Assembly (NCBI RefSeq): GCF_963662255.1
Contig: NC_085084.1
Location: 228,501 to 292,500 of the forward strand
Direction: 5' to 3'
DNA length: 64,000 bases
DNA from: Cinclus cinclus
Lineage: Eukaryota > Chordata > Aves > Passeriformes > Cinclidae
The position numbers were made by a program, and so were the translations under genes. Within the stretch, counting starts at the first letter, position 1. The number at the start of each line of letters is the position of its first letter. Positions 50,972 to 61,015 of the stretch are shown here, one piece after another. The notes beneath the pieces were generated by a model that was not told where the DNA came from, did not search any database, and saw only the letters and a list, made by a program, of their open reading frames with translations.

Positions 50972-53900
50972 CTGGGACAACATCCAAAACAAAGCTTTGG
51001 TTATCACACACAAACAGAGAACATGCTCTGAGATTTACAGAGAACATCATATCAAGGTAACCAAACCCCAGCAAATCCTGAGATACATCTTCACTTTCAC
51101 ATACACGTTTTCTGCCTGTGTGGTTCTTTATGACCTAATAGATTAACTTATAGTAATTGGAATTGGGCCTTAGGATACAATATTTTTTTTTCTGTAATAG
51201 CAAGACAAAAGAGACAACGCAAGATTAAAGGGCATGCTGAGATCCAAAATTAACTGAAAATGTGTGTTATTAATCAGCAGTACTGGCAATAATAGAAACA
51301 AATCACACCAAAGACCACTTTTTGCAGTGGACTCTTGTAGCAAATTACCATTTTTACAGAAATGCTGTCATTAATATCTACGGCTTGTTATGATTCAAAG
51401 TTAAATGAAGGCTAGATGTTGTATTTTATTTGCACCTCTGGAATAAATACACCAGCACATCTTTTTCCTGTTTTATGTTTTTAATATGTATTTTGTGGTT
51501 TTAATAGTTCCTATTTTTCAAAATGTATCCTTTTCATCACTATGTTTTCAGTAGTTTCAATAACAAATTTTGAGGGAAAGGGAGCTGCTCATGCTCCAGA
51601 GGGCTCCAGCTGAGGCAGGGGTCGGTTTCTGTGACCAGCACTTCCTCGGGTGCAGCATCCTCACCTCCAGCAGCAGCTCTGCTGATGCCATGTCCCCAGG
51701 AAAGATGGAGAATGAGATCCTTAAACCAAAATAAATCTATTTCTTCACATGTATGTCACACAAGATCGACTGCTTTTGGTAGCTTTGCCGTAATACATGG
51801 CAGCTGAGATCCCTGGGCCCTGAAAGTCTCCCTCTTTAATAGTTTGTTTAGTCTTGAACATGCTGCTAAGAGCAGAAGTCACATCTTACATGTTGAGGGC
51901 TGGAATGGAGACCAAGAATGAGACTGCATTCCTCCATGCTGCATTCCTCTCACAGCCCCAAATTTCTTTGTATCTTGTGAATTTTCGCAGATGAAAAATA
52001 AACCCCATGCCTACCTCCAGCTACCACCCCAGCTGCCTAATCCTGCACACCCCTTTCATACAGAGCAGACCTTGACTCCATCAGCCTCTAAACCAGGTGC
52101 CCACCAGGCTGGGCTTGCAGCAGCTCAATCACAACTGCTCACTGTACCCACATTTCTAGCTCAGAAAAAACTCCCAAGAAAGATAAGCCTGCTTATTAAT
52201 ATATATTCTCTGCAACTACCTGACATAACCATTATACAAAAGAAAAAAAAATTCCCTGTCTTTCTAGCCTGAGCAGAGCACAGAAACCGTCTGCACTGCC
52301 AAAGTCTGCCTCACTGAAATGTGCAATCGTGTTCATCAAATTTTTAACAAGCTACCTGCTCTCAGTATTTCTGGGAGAGCTCTGTGTGCAGGGCCTGAAG
52401 TTCCTTTAAAGAGACTGACACTGAATTGTTCATACCTGTTCTCAGGTACACTGTGTACAAATGTTGATTACCAGTCTCCATGAGCCATTCATGCAATATC
52501 AGTTATGGCAAGCGTTGAGTGTTAGAGATGGATTAACCCTCCTGCTGCCCCTAAATGCTGTGAACTTTAGGGCAGAGGGGAAAAACTTAGTTCCCCTCGC
52601 AGTTCTGTGAGAACATGATGAATCAACGGCAAACAGAGCCCATAAACCTTCTAAATTCTTGCAGCTCTAACCTCAAAGCCTTGAGGTTGAAGTTGCTGGC
52701 ACCACTTCTTTGAGGAGGATGGAGAATGCAGCCAGACAACACTGTAAATACTACCAGACAAAGAGTCACAATTCTCTTAGATCTAGTCAAAATGATGGAT
52801 TTCACAAATATTCTTCATGCTTTTTCACAACAGTGCCCGTGGTCAGTACCCCGCAGTCCAGGACAGCCTGGCCAAGAGGAGCACTGCCATCAGCACAGGG
52901 TGCTATGTCTGTGCACAGCAGCCACTGCTGTCCCACGGCTGGTCAGCAGGGCAGGAGAGCCAGGGAGGGCCCTTCCAGCACAGCACTGCACCTCTGAGAT
53001 TCCCATAGCCACGGCACAGAGCTCTGGTGCCTTCAGGGCAGCAAGACCTCTACTCCCAAACTCTTCCACTCTGCCCTCCTGCCTGCTCCCATAGCCTCCA
53101 GGTGATCCCACAGGAAGGCTGGCCCTGCATGGGAGGAGCAGGACTGGCCCAGCTCCCCTTCCCTGGGTGCAGGGGGAGTTCATCACAATGGGGACAGTTC
53201 CCACCCTGCTCTGCCATGGACATCCCCCTCCTCTCCACCCTGGTCATGAATCTGGGAGCAGCCACAAGAACTGCAGGCTGCATGGCTCCAGCATCCCTGA
53301 CTCCCATCTCCTTTTTAAAGGCAAGGGTGACTGCAGCCAGCATTATTCCATGTGCAGGAGGTCAGGGCCTTTTGCTTCAGAGAGCTACAAAGGCAGGTGT
53401 AGGGTGGGCACCACCACAGCACCCTCCTCTGAGGATTAAGAGCTTCACTTGCCCTGCAACAGCTACCTGCCTCTGCATGTTTTTTTAAATCTCCATCTAG
53501 TACTGAAAATTCTGATAATAAAACTCCAAATGCAAGGATTTATCATAAGGATTCCCATTTCTCACACACATGCACACATAGGAGAAAACATACACACACA
53601 GACATGCAATTACAGAGATGTTTTACCCACTGTAATTATTAGTTAGGAAAATAATGAGCTATGAAATTCCAATTTATTGTTGACAACTTTAATGACAGAG
53701 CTCTGGAACCTCACTCTGAGCTCTACAGTGCAAATATATCTAAGAGGAGACCTAAACTGCCAGAAGAAAAACCATCAGACTTTTGCCTGGTGGGTAAATA
53801 AAATGCCTGCTTCCAAGCTGCATGTTGGTCCTGGTGGGAATTGCTGGCAATTCCAGTGCAACAGTGACCATCACCAGGCAAAGCATGCCAGCCCGGCAGG

Positions 53901-55292
53901 GAGCAGGAGCCTGTGCTCGCTGCACATGTGGAGCTGTGGCTGAGTGAAGCAGCCCATGGTGGGCAGCATAAAGCCCAGGGAAAGTTTTCCTCTTGACACC
54001 AGCTCAAGTCATTTGTGTCCTCAAAACTCCACTAGGAGAAGTGGGTGTGGGCTGCAGGGAAGGCACATCCCTGAGAGGAAGATGTGAGGGAGATGAAGCA
54101 GGAGCACCGAGGGAAGCCTGCACCCTGCAACTCTCAAACTGAGTGGGGATGTGGAGGAGCTGCTCACGGGCTTGGGCAAGTAGAGGTAAGATGGTTCTGT
54201 GGAAAACACTGACAAGACCTGCAGAACCAGGGGCCTGTGATTCTGACAAAGCTTAACACTAATACAGCCAATAATTGATCAACACATCCCCTGTGTGATA
54301 CTACAAAAAAAAAAATTGCCTTAATCATCTTTGCAGCTGTGCTATGCCTAGTAAAGCATATTTAGGAACTGGGAAAAAATTAAAATAAAAATAGCAAAAT
54401 TCTAAACAATTAAATTATCAGTGAAATCCTAGCAAACAAGTCAGTAAGTAACTTTTCCAGATGATAAAGAAAAACACTTTGTAAAAAAAAATCCCTTTAA
54501 TATATGTTTTCCAAATCTGTAAGAATACCTGGGGTTCAAAACCCTCTGGAAACTGTAATTTACACAAATTAAGTTTAGGTTTGCACAGAAAATCAAGAAA
54601 TCAAAAAGGGAAAAAGCAAACAAGTCATTTTTTAACCAGAATCTACGCCGAAATTTAAAAGGCAATTTGGAAATAATATTAATTCAGAGTTTAATATCCT
54701 GTTGCCACAGTGTTTAAACCAGGTCTTGGCTGAACAGAGAGCTACTCCTAAAGTAGCCAAAATAAGATTATTACTAGTTACTTAGGGTGTTCTGTGCTCT
54801 CTTAATCCAGTAGAAGACTGGAAAAAGACATTTGATTATAAACAGTGGGACAGATTGCAGAAGAGCTTGCATGAATGCACATGCTGCACTGTTGGTGAAA
54901 TATATAATGATAATATTATTTAAGAAGAGTTCTATTCGAGAAGTAAAAGAAGTAATTTCCACAACTTCTGCGTTTTTTCACATTTTGCTGAATATGACTC
55001 CCATATTTCCCTTCCTGTTCAGAGCAGATATTCACTATATATTCAGCAAGTACTAGTTGCATTCTACACTTTGCACTAGAATTACCTACAAGAAACGGTA
55101 ACAGGGGCTCACAAGACCTGCGGATATTGTCTCTTTCTTCCCACATCAGACAGATAAAACCACGACTCCTCAGGAAGTCTCTCCCCTCACTGGACTGCTC
55201 TCCCGTCTCCATTTGTTCGCAGCTTCTGGTTCTGGGACTGGCACCACACTTCTCTCCTGACGGACACAGAAGGATTTGCCGACCCCCTTTAC
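50972..55292 (-). other. PAX5: PAX5 intron 2 (4,321 bp)
   Basis: The intron runs from the GTAAAG donor after exon 2 to the TCCCAG acceptor of exon 3. No named transposon was seen. AT-rich, TAAT-containing stretches at 51120-51560 and 54250-55080 contrast with the more GC-rich 52830-53450. They may be regulatory or simply AT-rich intron. Open frames here are short and without recognisable domains. Confidence 0.9.
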
Positions 55293-55458
55293 CTGCCGAG
55301 GATTTTGCTGACACAGCCGTGGCTGACGCGGAGCTGCCGGGAGATGTCACACGGCCGGACCCCTTGGTGGGCGAGCTCCACGATCCTTTGGCGAACGACA
55401 TCAGGGAGAGGGCGGCCGTTCACAAAAACACCCCCCAGCTGATTTACGCCTCCATGTC
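55293..55458 (-). CDS. PAX5: PAX5 exon 2 (paired domain, PAI half)
   Basis: This 166-bp exon has acceptor GTGTGTTCCAG (AG at 55460-55459) and donor GTAAAG from 55292. It begins with GA, which completes Arg15 with the A of exon 1B. After an exon 1A ending in G it would give Gly instead, so one acceptor serves both promoters. It encodes residues 16-69: [40 protein letters not shown], then [14 protein letters not shown]. This is the N-terminal beta turn and PAI helix-turn-helix, the main major-groove contact of PAX2/5/8. It sits in a local CpG-rich segment (about 55270-55830). Confidence 0.98.
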
Positions 55459-55958
55459 CTGGAACACACAGGGGAGGGGGAGAAGGGCCGGAGAAGAGCT
55501 GTGTGAGAGTTTCAGATGTCTCTGCTGGGCAGAACCTCCAGCCCCAGCACTCAGCGGCGCTGGGAGCCGCTCCCCAGAACCGGTCCGATGTCCCCAGGCG
55601 GAGCAGGGAGGTGACCTCACCGCCGCAGTGACACTTTCTGGAGGGGAGAACCCTCCTGCCTGATGCAGATGGGGCTTCCTCCAAAAAAGGGCCACGAGGA
55701 GCCCCTCAGCCACATCCGGCGCCCGGCGGCGAGCCACCCTTCCCCCGAAGTCGCCCCGCGCAGCCACAAACTCCCGGGGCAGGCCTGGGGCTGTCCCGTG
55801 GAGCAGAGGCTCTGAGATTCCAGCGGAAAATAAGGCTGGGTGATCACTCAGCCCACATACTGCCTCTGTCTACGGGCAGAAAGATACCTGGAATTACATA
55901 CGCTGTGTTTTGTTTTGGTTCTGCCCAGATGCCTTGAATTAATCAAGTGGGGGAAGGG

Positions 55959-56127
55959 GAAAAGAAAGAAAGAGAGAAAGAGAGTAAGAGAGAAAGAGAG
56001 AAAGAGAGAAAGGAAGAGAGAAAGAGAGAAAGAGAGAAAGAGAGAAAGAGAGAAAGAGAGAAAGAGAGAAAGAGAGAAAGAGAGAAAGAGAGAAAGGAAG
56101 AGAGAAAGAGAGAAAGAGAGAAAAGAA
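55959..56127. repeat. (GAGAAAGA)n purine microsatellite
   Basis: The plus strand is almost entirely A and G, built on an 8-bp unit AGAGAAAG with a few GGAAGAGA variants. It covers about 170 bp. The PAX5 sense strand is pyrimidine-only here. Confidence 0.95.
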
Positions 56128-57011
56128 ATTCTGCTCCTAAAGTTTAAAGCAGTCTTGGCAGATACTATGATCCCACAAACAAAACATGAATACTTAGGCA
56201 AGCCCAGTGTATGACTCCTTTTTGAGGAGATTTTCACTGTTCACCTTTAGCAAAGTGAATTATATATCTGATGGGATACAGGACCCACTTAGAGGAACAG
56301 CAGAGAAACAGTGAAAATTCCTTGAAAACACATTAATCCCACATACTAGAATTTAATATAATTAAGCCTTATGATGTTATTCATTCAACTACTTATATTA
56401 CAGAGGAGTGGAGAAGCTAAAAACAAGCCATAGAGATAGCACAAATTCTGGAACAAAAGTAATAGAGAACATCTCTCTGAACAGGGTTGGAACTGTACTG
56501 AATAAGCTGGCAAGCCAAATGCCTCAGTGTTTTAAAAAATACATATACAGAGTTATTTTTATTTTAATCTGGTTACTTCCCTACGGATAAACTGCTGTCA
56601 AACTTTGCAAACAGCTTTTAACATTGTAGGGACACACAATGAACCCCCATGAAATATGTGATGTTAAACGCCGTGGCCAGCAGACAAGAACCTGCTCTGC
56701 CTTCATCGGTGGAGAGGCAGACTCTGCCAGCGGCCCAGCCGCGGGTTCGTGCTCCCCTCCCGTGCGCCGGGAGCTGCCTGGATGGATGCCCCGGTGCCCG
56801 GGACACTGGGACGGCGAGAGAGCTCAGTGGCAGAGGAAAGCGGGACCTGCCCGGGAGACTGCGGGAAATGAAACCTCCGGCTCCTCAGGGCTTTAAGTGC
56901 AAGGAATCGCACAGAGTGAGTTCAGTTTGAGTGGGAAGAGCCTGCTATGGTGGCCGGGCAAGGGGAGAAGCAGGGAAGAAAGAGAAGGGGGGAAGAAAAG
57001 GGGACTGGAGG

Positions 57012-57212
57012 AAAGGAAAGGAAAAAGGAAAGGAAAAGGAAAAGGAAAAGGAAAAGGAAAAGGAAAAGGAAAGGAAAGGAAAGGAAAGGAAAGGAAAGGA
57101 AAGGAAAGGAAAGGAAAGGAAAGGAAAGGAAAGGAAAGGAAAGGAAAGGAAAGGAAAGGAAAGGAAAGGAAAGGAAAGGAAAGGAAAGGAAAGGAAAGGA
57201 AAGGAAAGGAAA
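57012..57212. repeat. (GGAAAA)n then (GGAAA)29 array
   Basis: An irregular start with several GGAAAA hexamers (to about 57067) passes into 29 perfect GGAAA units at 57068-57212, by direct count. It is the same pentamer as the intron 5 array at 29089 but in opposite orientation, so PAX5 sense RNA carries UUUCC here and GGAAA there. The array lies just downstream, in transcription order, of the 57.3-58.4 kb CpG island. Confidence 0.96.
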
Positions 57213-57299
57213 AAGACACAGAAAGGGAAAGAACAGAAGAAAAGGATAGAGAAGGCATCATTAAGACATGCCTTCCTCAGGGAAGGGCAGACTTTACCC

Positions 57300-58420
57300 T
57301 GAAGCCTGTCCCCAGTCCCCGGAGACCAGCAGGAACCGGGCCTGCCCATGCCGGGAGCACCGACCCTCCAGGCGTCGGAAACAAAAGGGCCACGGCCGTC
57401 CCTTCCTCCAAACCTGCCTCAGCCCTGGGCGGCTGCACCGGCGCCGAACCCGGCTCCTGCCCGCCGGGGCCTCTCTGCCGGGGTCGCGCTCCCGGGCGGC
57501 TGCGGGCCGGGGGCCCCGTCGGGCCGGGGGCTGCCGGAGCCGCGGGGGCATCGAGCTCCTTCCGCAGCTCGGTGCGAGGTTGAGGCAGCCGCCCCACCCC
57601 GGCCCTGTCCGCACCCGGGTCCTCCGTGGGGAACGGGGACGGGCAGAGGCTCGGGGGCTATTTCGGGAGGGGCAGGCCCCGATGAAGGGTCCGTGGGCCT
57701 AACCCCGAGCCACGGTGCAGCCGGGGCGGGCGGGGAGCTAGTGGAAGCCAAGGGAGCCCGTGCTGGGGACCCGCTGGCGCGGGTCGGGGCCGCTCCCGCT
57801 CTGCCCAGCCCGCCTCGCCCCCGCCGCCCCGGTCGGCGGCGGCCAGCGGCTCTGCCCACGCGGGACGATAAGGCAGCGGGGACCGGCTCAGCGCCAGAAA
57901 GGACCCAAATCTCCCTCGGGACCGCCCCGGCCACGGCCACCGTTCCCCGTGGTCGTGCTGCCACCCCCCTCCTCCCGCAGCAGCCGGCTCCCCTCCGTCC
58001 TCCTCCGCCGTTTTGCACAGGGATCCCGACCCCACGTCCACCCTCACGCCCCCAAGGAGCCGCGGGTGCGGAGATCGCTTGGCAGCAAACGGCCTCAGAG
58101 GCTTCCCGGCTGCGGTCGGGACCGGAGACGAGGCACCGGCGTTGGGGTTTTATTCCTTCTGTTTGCCCCGAAATTCCTGAGGACGACATCGATTTTCCTC
58201 AGCCGCGAACGATGGCGGAGGCGCCGCTGAAACCCGCCGCGGCTGCTCCTGCCCGGAGTGTCCGGCCCCACGCGGGGACCCAGTCCTCCGCGGGCTGCAG
58301 GTCCGCTCGCCACCCGGGGCGAGGGGCGCTCCGCCGGCGGGGGATTCCGCGCCCAACCCCGCACCCCGCCCCCGCACCGCGCCCAGAGGGCTTTCCGAAC
58401 TTAAAGTTCGCCTTTGAAAA
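57300..58420. promoter_or_regulatory. Intronic CpG island
   Basis: About 1.1 kb of GC-rich sequence has frequent CG dinucleotides on visual reading (e.g. GGCCCGCCTCGCCCCCGCCG near 57810), well above the surrounding intron. No TATA box or known PAX5 exon was recognised in it. It may be part of a broad developmental-gene CpG domain with the exon 1B island, or mark an undescribed start site. No experimental sign of transcription is visible from sequence. Confidence 0.6.
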
Positions 58421-59554
58421 TAAGTGATTTGCTTCAGTGCCGAGAGAGAAATAAACGCGAGGGTCGAACGCTGTATTGACGCGAGAGGGAAAGTCCGCTT
58501 TCACGGGGGCGGCTGAGCTTCCACCGGCCTCCGTCCCAGCCCCGCTCAACCCCAGACATCGAGCGGAGGAAAGAGGGATGGGAAATGGGCAGGTGAACGG
58601 GGAGCGCGGAGAGGGCAAGACAGAGAGGGAGGGAATCTCCAGTTCCGGAGCTCGGAGGTTTATTTGCAAACAAATTTCTTTGAGCCGAAGGGCTGCGGTA
58701 TACCGGGAAATAAGATTAGTTCTACCTTAAATTCCCTCGCAATCTCACGCCGTAATGCAGCGTTTAACTCACCGTGAGAGAAGATGTCATTTCACATAAC
58801 ACTGTGCTAATGGATAAGTCTTCCCCGACCTCTCAAGCACAACAAATGTCGGGCTAACCCATCGCGCACGACCTGTTAACTTCACAGGCTGCCCGCTCCG
58901 CCGCCCCACGCTGCGGTCGACGCCATTCTTCGGGGTTTAGAAAGACAAAAATCTTCCCTCCAGCCCCGTTCCTCGCCTTTGGCATTCGTGCAATTTGTTT
59001 GGGATTTCTGGGGGGCTTCTCTTTGTTTGTTTGTTTGTTTGTTTGTTTTGGGGCGTTTAGTTGTTGGTTTGGTTTTCGGTGTTGGTTCTTTTTTCTTTAT
59101 TTCCAATTAACAAATTTCAAAATATTGAAAAAGAGAAAGAATATCGTTCAGCAAACTTTTCCGATCGTCGGAAATACCCGGCGGCTTTTTTTTTTCCCCC
59201 GGATATTTGATTTAGGGCGAAAAATAAAGATATGCACATGTATGTAACAACTATGTATTCATCCATGAACACAAGCGCGCGTCCATATGCACTGATGGCT
59301 GTACATACATCTCAAGACGTGTTTGTATATCCAGATATCCACACACGCGCGCAGTCCCACCGGCTCTTTCTCTACGGGGAAACAGCCCCCGGACCAGCTC
59401 GCTCCCGCAGCACCCCTCCGCCGGCCGTCCACCGTCACACCGATCGTGCCGCGGGGGGAGAACGTCGGCGGGCAGCGCGACACGGCCGGCGGAGGGAGAC
59501 GATCGCGCGGAGCCCGTCGCGGCCGCTCAGACAAGTTGAAGGGCAGCCACTTAC

Positions 59555-59597
59555 TGTGCATCGCTGCGAACGGGTCGTGCTTACAGTGTATTTCCAT
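59555..59597 (-). CDS. PAX5: PAX5 exon 1B coding part (alternative N terminus)
   Basis: The ATG at 59597 opens MEIHCKHDPFAAMH plus one base. The donor GTAAGTGG follows from 59554. The split codon A+GA gives Arg15, so the protein begins MEIHCKHDPFAAMHR and runs into HGGVNQ of exon 2. This matches the Pax5 exon 1B (BSAP-B) N terminus and resembles the PAX2 start MDMHCKADPFSAMH, which shows this to be the ancestral PAX2/5/8-type first exon. The start context is modest (C at -3, G at +4). The reading frame stays open upstream through a T-rich segment to about 59903, but that extension is low-complexity and unlikely to be protein. The 5' UTR end is not defined. Confidence 0.93.
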
Positions 59598-59709
59598 CGG
59601 AGCGCTCCGGGGCTGGGCGACCTCGCCGAGCTGATCTCGATTCGCCGGCGGCGCTCGGGTTTCGGGCTGGGGGAGGGAGCCCGCGAAAAAGGACGGAGAC
59701 CGACCAGAA

Positions 59710-59910
59710 CCAAACAAACAAATTAAAAAAAAAAAAACCCAAACACATAAAAGCAAAACAAACAACAACAAAAAAAACCCTAAAAAACAACAACAAATAA
59801 AAACCCAAACCAAACGAAAGAAAGAAACAAATAAAAAAAATAAAAAAGGGGAAAAGAAAAAAGAAAACAATAACCAAAAAGAGGTGAAAATAAAATAGAA
59901 CAAAACCCCT
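59710..59910. repeat. A-rich low-complexity tract in the exon 1B leader/promoter
   Basis: About 200 bp of mainly A with C and few G on the plus strand (AAAC, AACAAC, AAATAAAA motifs) lies inside otherwise CpG-rich DNA. The PAX5 sense strand is T/G-rich. If transcription starts upstream of it, the exon 1B 5' UTR would carry a 200-nt U-rich stretch about 110 nt before the start codon. It could be an expanded retroelement tail or simple repeat; no attached element was recognised. Confidence 0.9.
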
Positions 59911-60498
59911 CAAAAAGCGAAGACTCCTGCCTCAGGAGGGGTCGCGATATCCAAGAGCTCTGGCCGAACGCGGCTCCCGCGCCGCTCGCAGCCTCCGGAG
60001 GCTCCGTCGGGGGGCGGCCCTGGACTAAGCCCCTGGTCTCAGCCGCTCCCCGGGTGGCTGCCGATGCACAGCACCCACCGCCGGGCTCCGGGGCGTTACT
60101 GGGCGCGGAGAGGGGCGAGCGCCTCTGTCCGGCGAACCGGAGCCCCGTGCTGCCCGCCCGACGGCTCTTTGTGCTGGCGGTGCCGGCGGCTGCGCGGCGG
60201 CGGCGGCCGAGGCGGGCGGCGGCGGGGGCGGGCGCCCCGTCCGCGGGGCTCGGTCCCGGGGCGGCGGCGCGCTCCGCCTGTGCCGCCCCCCGCCGCGCCG
60301 CTCGCAGCAACTCGCGGTGCCGGGCGGGGCGGCGGCGGTGGGAGAGGGGAGCGGCGAGGGAAGGTGTGCGAGAGGGCGGGGAGCGGGATGGGGGCCGGGC
60401 TCGCCGCGGCCCCGCGGGACCGGGCCGCCCCGTCAGCGGCCGCCGTCCGACCTGGGGAGCCGGCGCGGCGAGACCATCGCTGCCCGCCCGCCAGGGCC

Positions 60499-60605
60499 GG
60501 GGCCGGGGCCGGGGCCGGGGCCGGGGCCGGGGCCGGGGCCGGGGCCGAGACCGGGACCGGGACGGGGCCGGGGCCGGGGCCGGGGCCGGGGCCGGGGCCG
60601 GGGCC
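60499..60605. repeat. GGGGCC hexanucleotide array (8 + 7 units, interrupted)
   Basis: Eight perfect GGGGCC units occupy 60499-60546, preceded by a partial unit GGGCC. A 17-bp interruption (GAGACCGGGACCGGGAC) follows, then seven perfect units at 60564-60605. The motif equals that of the human C9orf72 repeat, although the locus is unrelated. On the PAX5 sense strand it reads GGCCCC. It lies about 0.9 kb upstream of the exon 1B start codon, within the CpG island. G-quadruplex formation on the plus strand is expected from the motif. Confidence 0.96.
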
Positions 60606-60774
60606 GCGGCGCCCCCTCCCCTCTCTCCCTTCTTCCCTCCCTCCCCTCCGCCCGCCGTCGGCCGCCGGGGCGGCGGCGCCTGGCTGGCTCGGGCGGTGCG
60701 CCCGGCGCGCTGCCGGCCGGCGGCGGGCGGCGGGGGTTGTGGCGGGGGCGGGGGCGGGGCCAGGGCAGCGCGGT

Positions 60775-60794
60775 GGGGGGGGGGGGGGGGGGGG
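60775..60794. repeat. 20-G homopolymer
   Basis: Twenty uninterrupted G follow GCGCGGT in the promoter island. The length is likely unstable and hard to sequence. It may perturb assembly and polymerase passage. Confidence 0.9.
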
Positions 60795-60929
60795 ACCCGT
60801 CGGAGCCGCCCCGGGACCGACCCCGCCCCGCGCGGGCCTCGCAGCGCGCGCGGAGGGGGCGGCGGGCGGCGCTTCAGCACCGCGCGGGCGGACAGCGGCG
60901 AGGGCGGGGCCGGCCCGTCACTCAGCGCC

Positions 60930-61015
60930 GCGGCCAATCGCAAAGTTCGCTTGCTGGCGTCCCGCATTGGCGGCCGCGCGGCGGCGCTGCCTATTGGCGG
61001 GCTGGGAGCCAATAA
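60930..61015. promoter_or_regulatory. Cluster of four CCAAT boxes in both orientations
   Basis: CCAAT occurs on the plus strand at 60934-60938 and 61009-61013, and on the minus strand at 60966-60970 and 60993-60997 (seen as ATTGG). Several are in good NF-Y context (GGCCAATCG, GCCAATAGG on minus, AGCCAATAA). All lie within 80 bp, with GC boxes on one side (60740-60761) and GGGCGTGG on the other. Multiple spaced CCAAT boxes in a CpG island are typical of core promoters, and mixed orientation of bidirectional ones. They lie about 1.35 kb upstream of the exon 1B ATG. Confidence 0.6.

Larger units (their letters stand above)
55459..59554 (-). other. PAX5: PAX5 intron between exon 1B and exon 2 (4,096 bp)
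   Basis: The donor is GTAAGT (from 59554) and the acceptor TTCCAG. The intron contains a CpG-rich segment next to exon 2, an octamer purine repeat (55959-56127), an AT-rich stretch (56200-56640), the GGAAA array (57012-57212) and a CpG island (57300-58420). It then has a stretch with preserved CpGs but AT-rich words (58640-58900), a TTTG repeat (59021-59047) and the start of the exon 1B CpG domain. Apparent long open frames on either strand in 57300-58430 are products of high GC. If exon 1A is used, this interval is internal to a longer first intron. Confidence 0.9.

Noticed and set aside
57348..58427. Open frame of 359 codons in the intronic CpG island
   Set aside because: Pro/Ala/Arg-rich with no domain, antisense to PAX5, and overlapped by an equally long minus-strand frame.
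59598..59903. In-frame N-terminal extension of exon 1B
   Set aside because: The frame is open but encodes a Phe/Leu-rich run from the T-rich tract. Known PAX5 and PAX2 proteins start at the MEIHCK/MDMHCK methionine.
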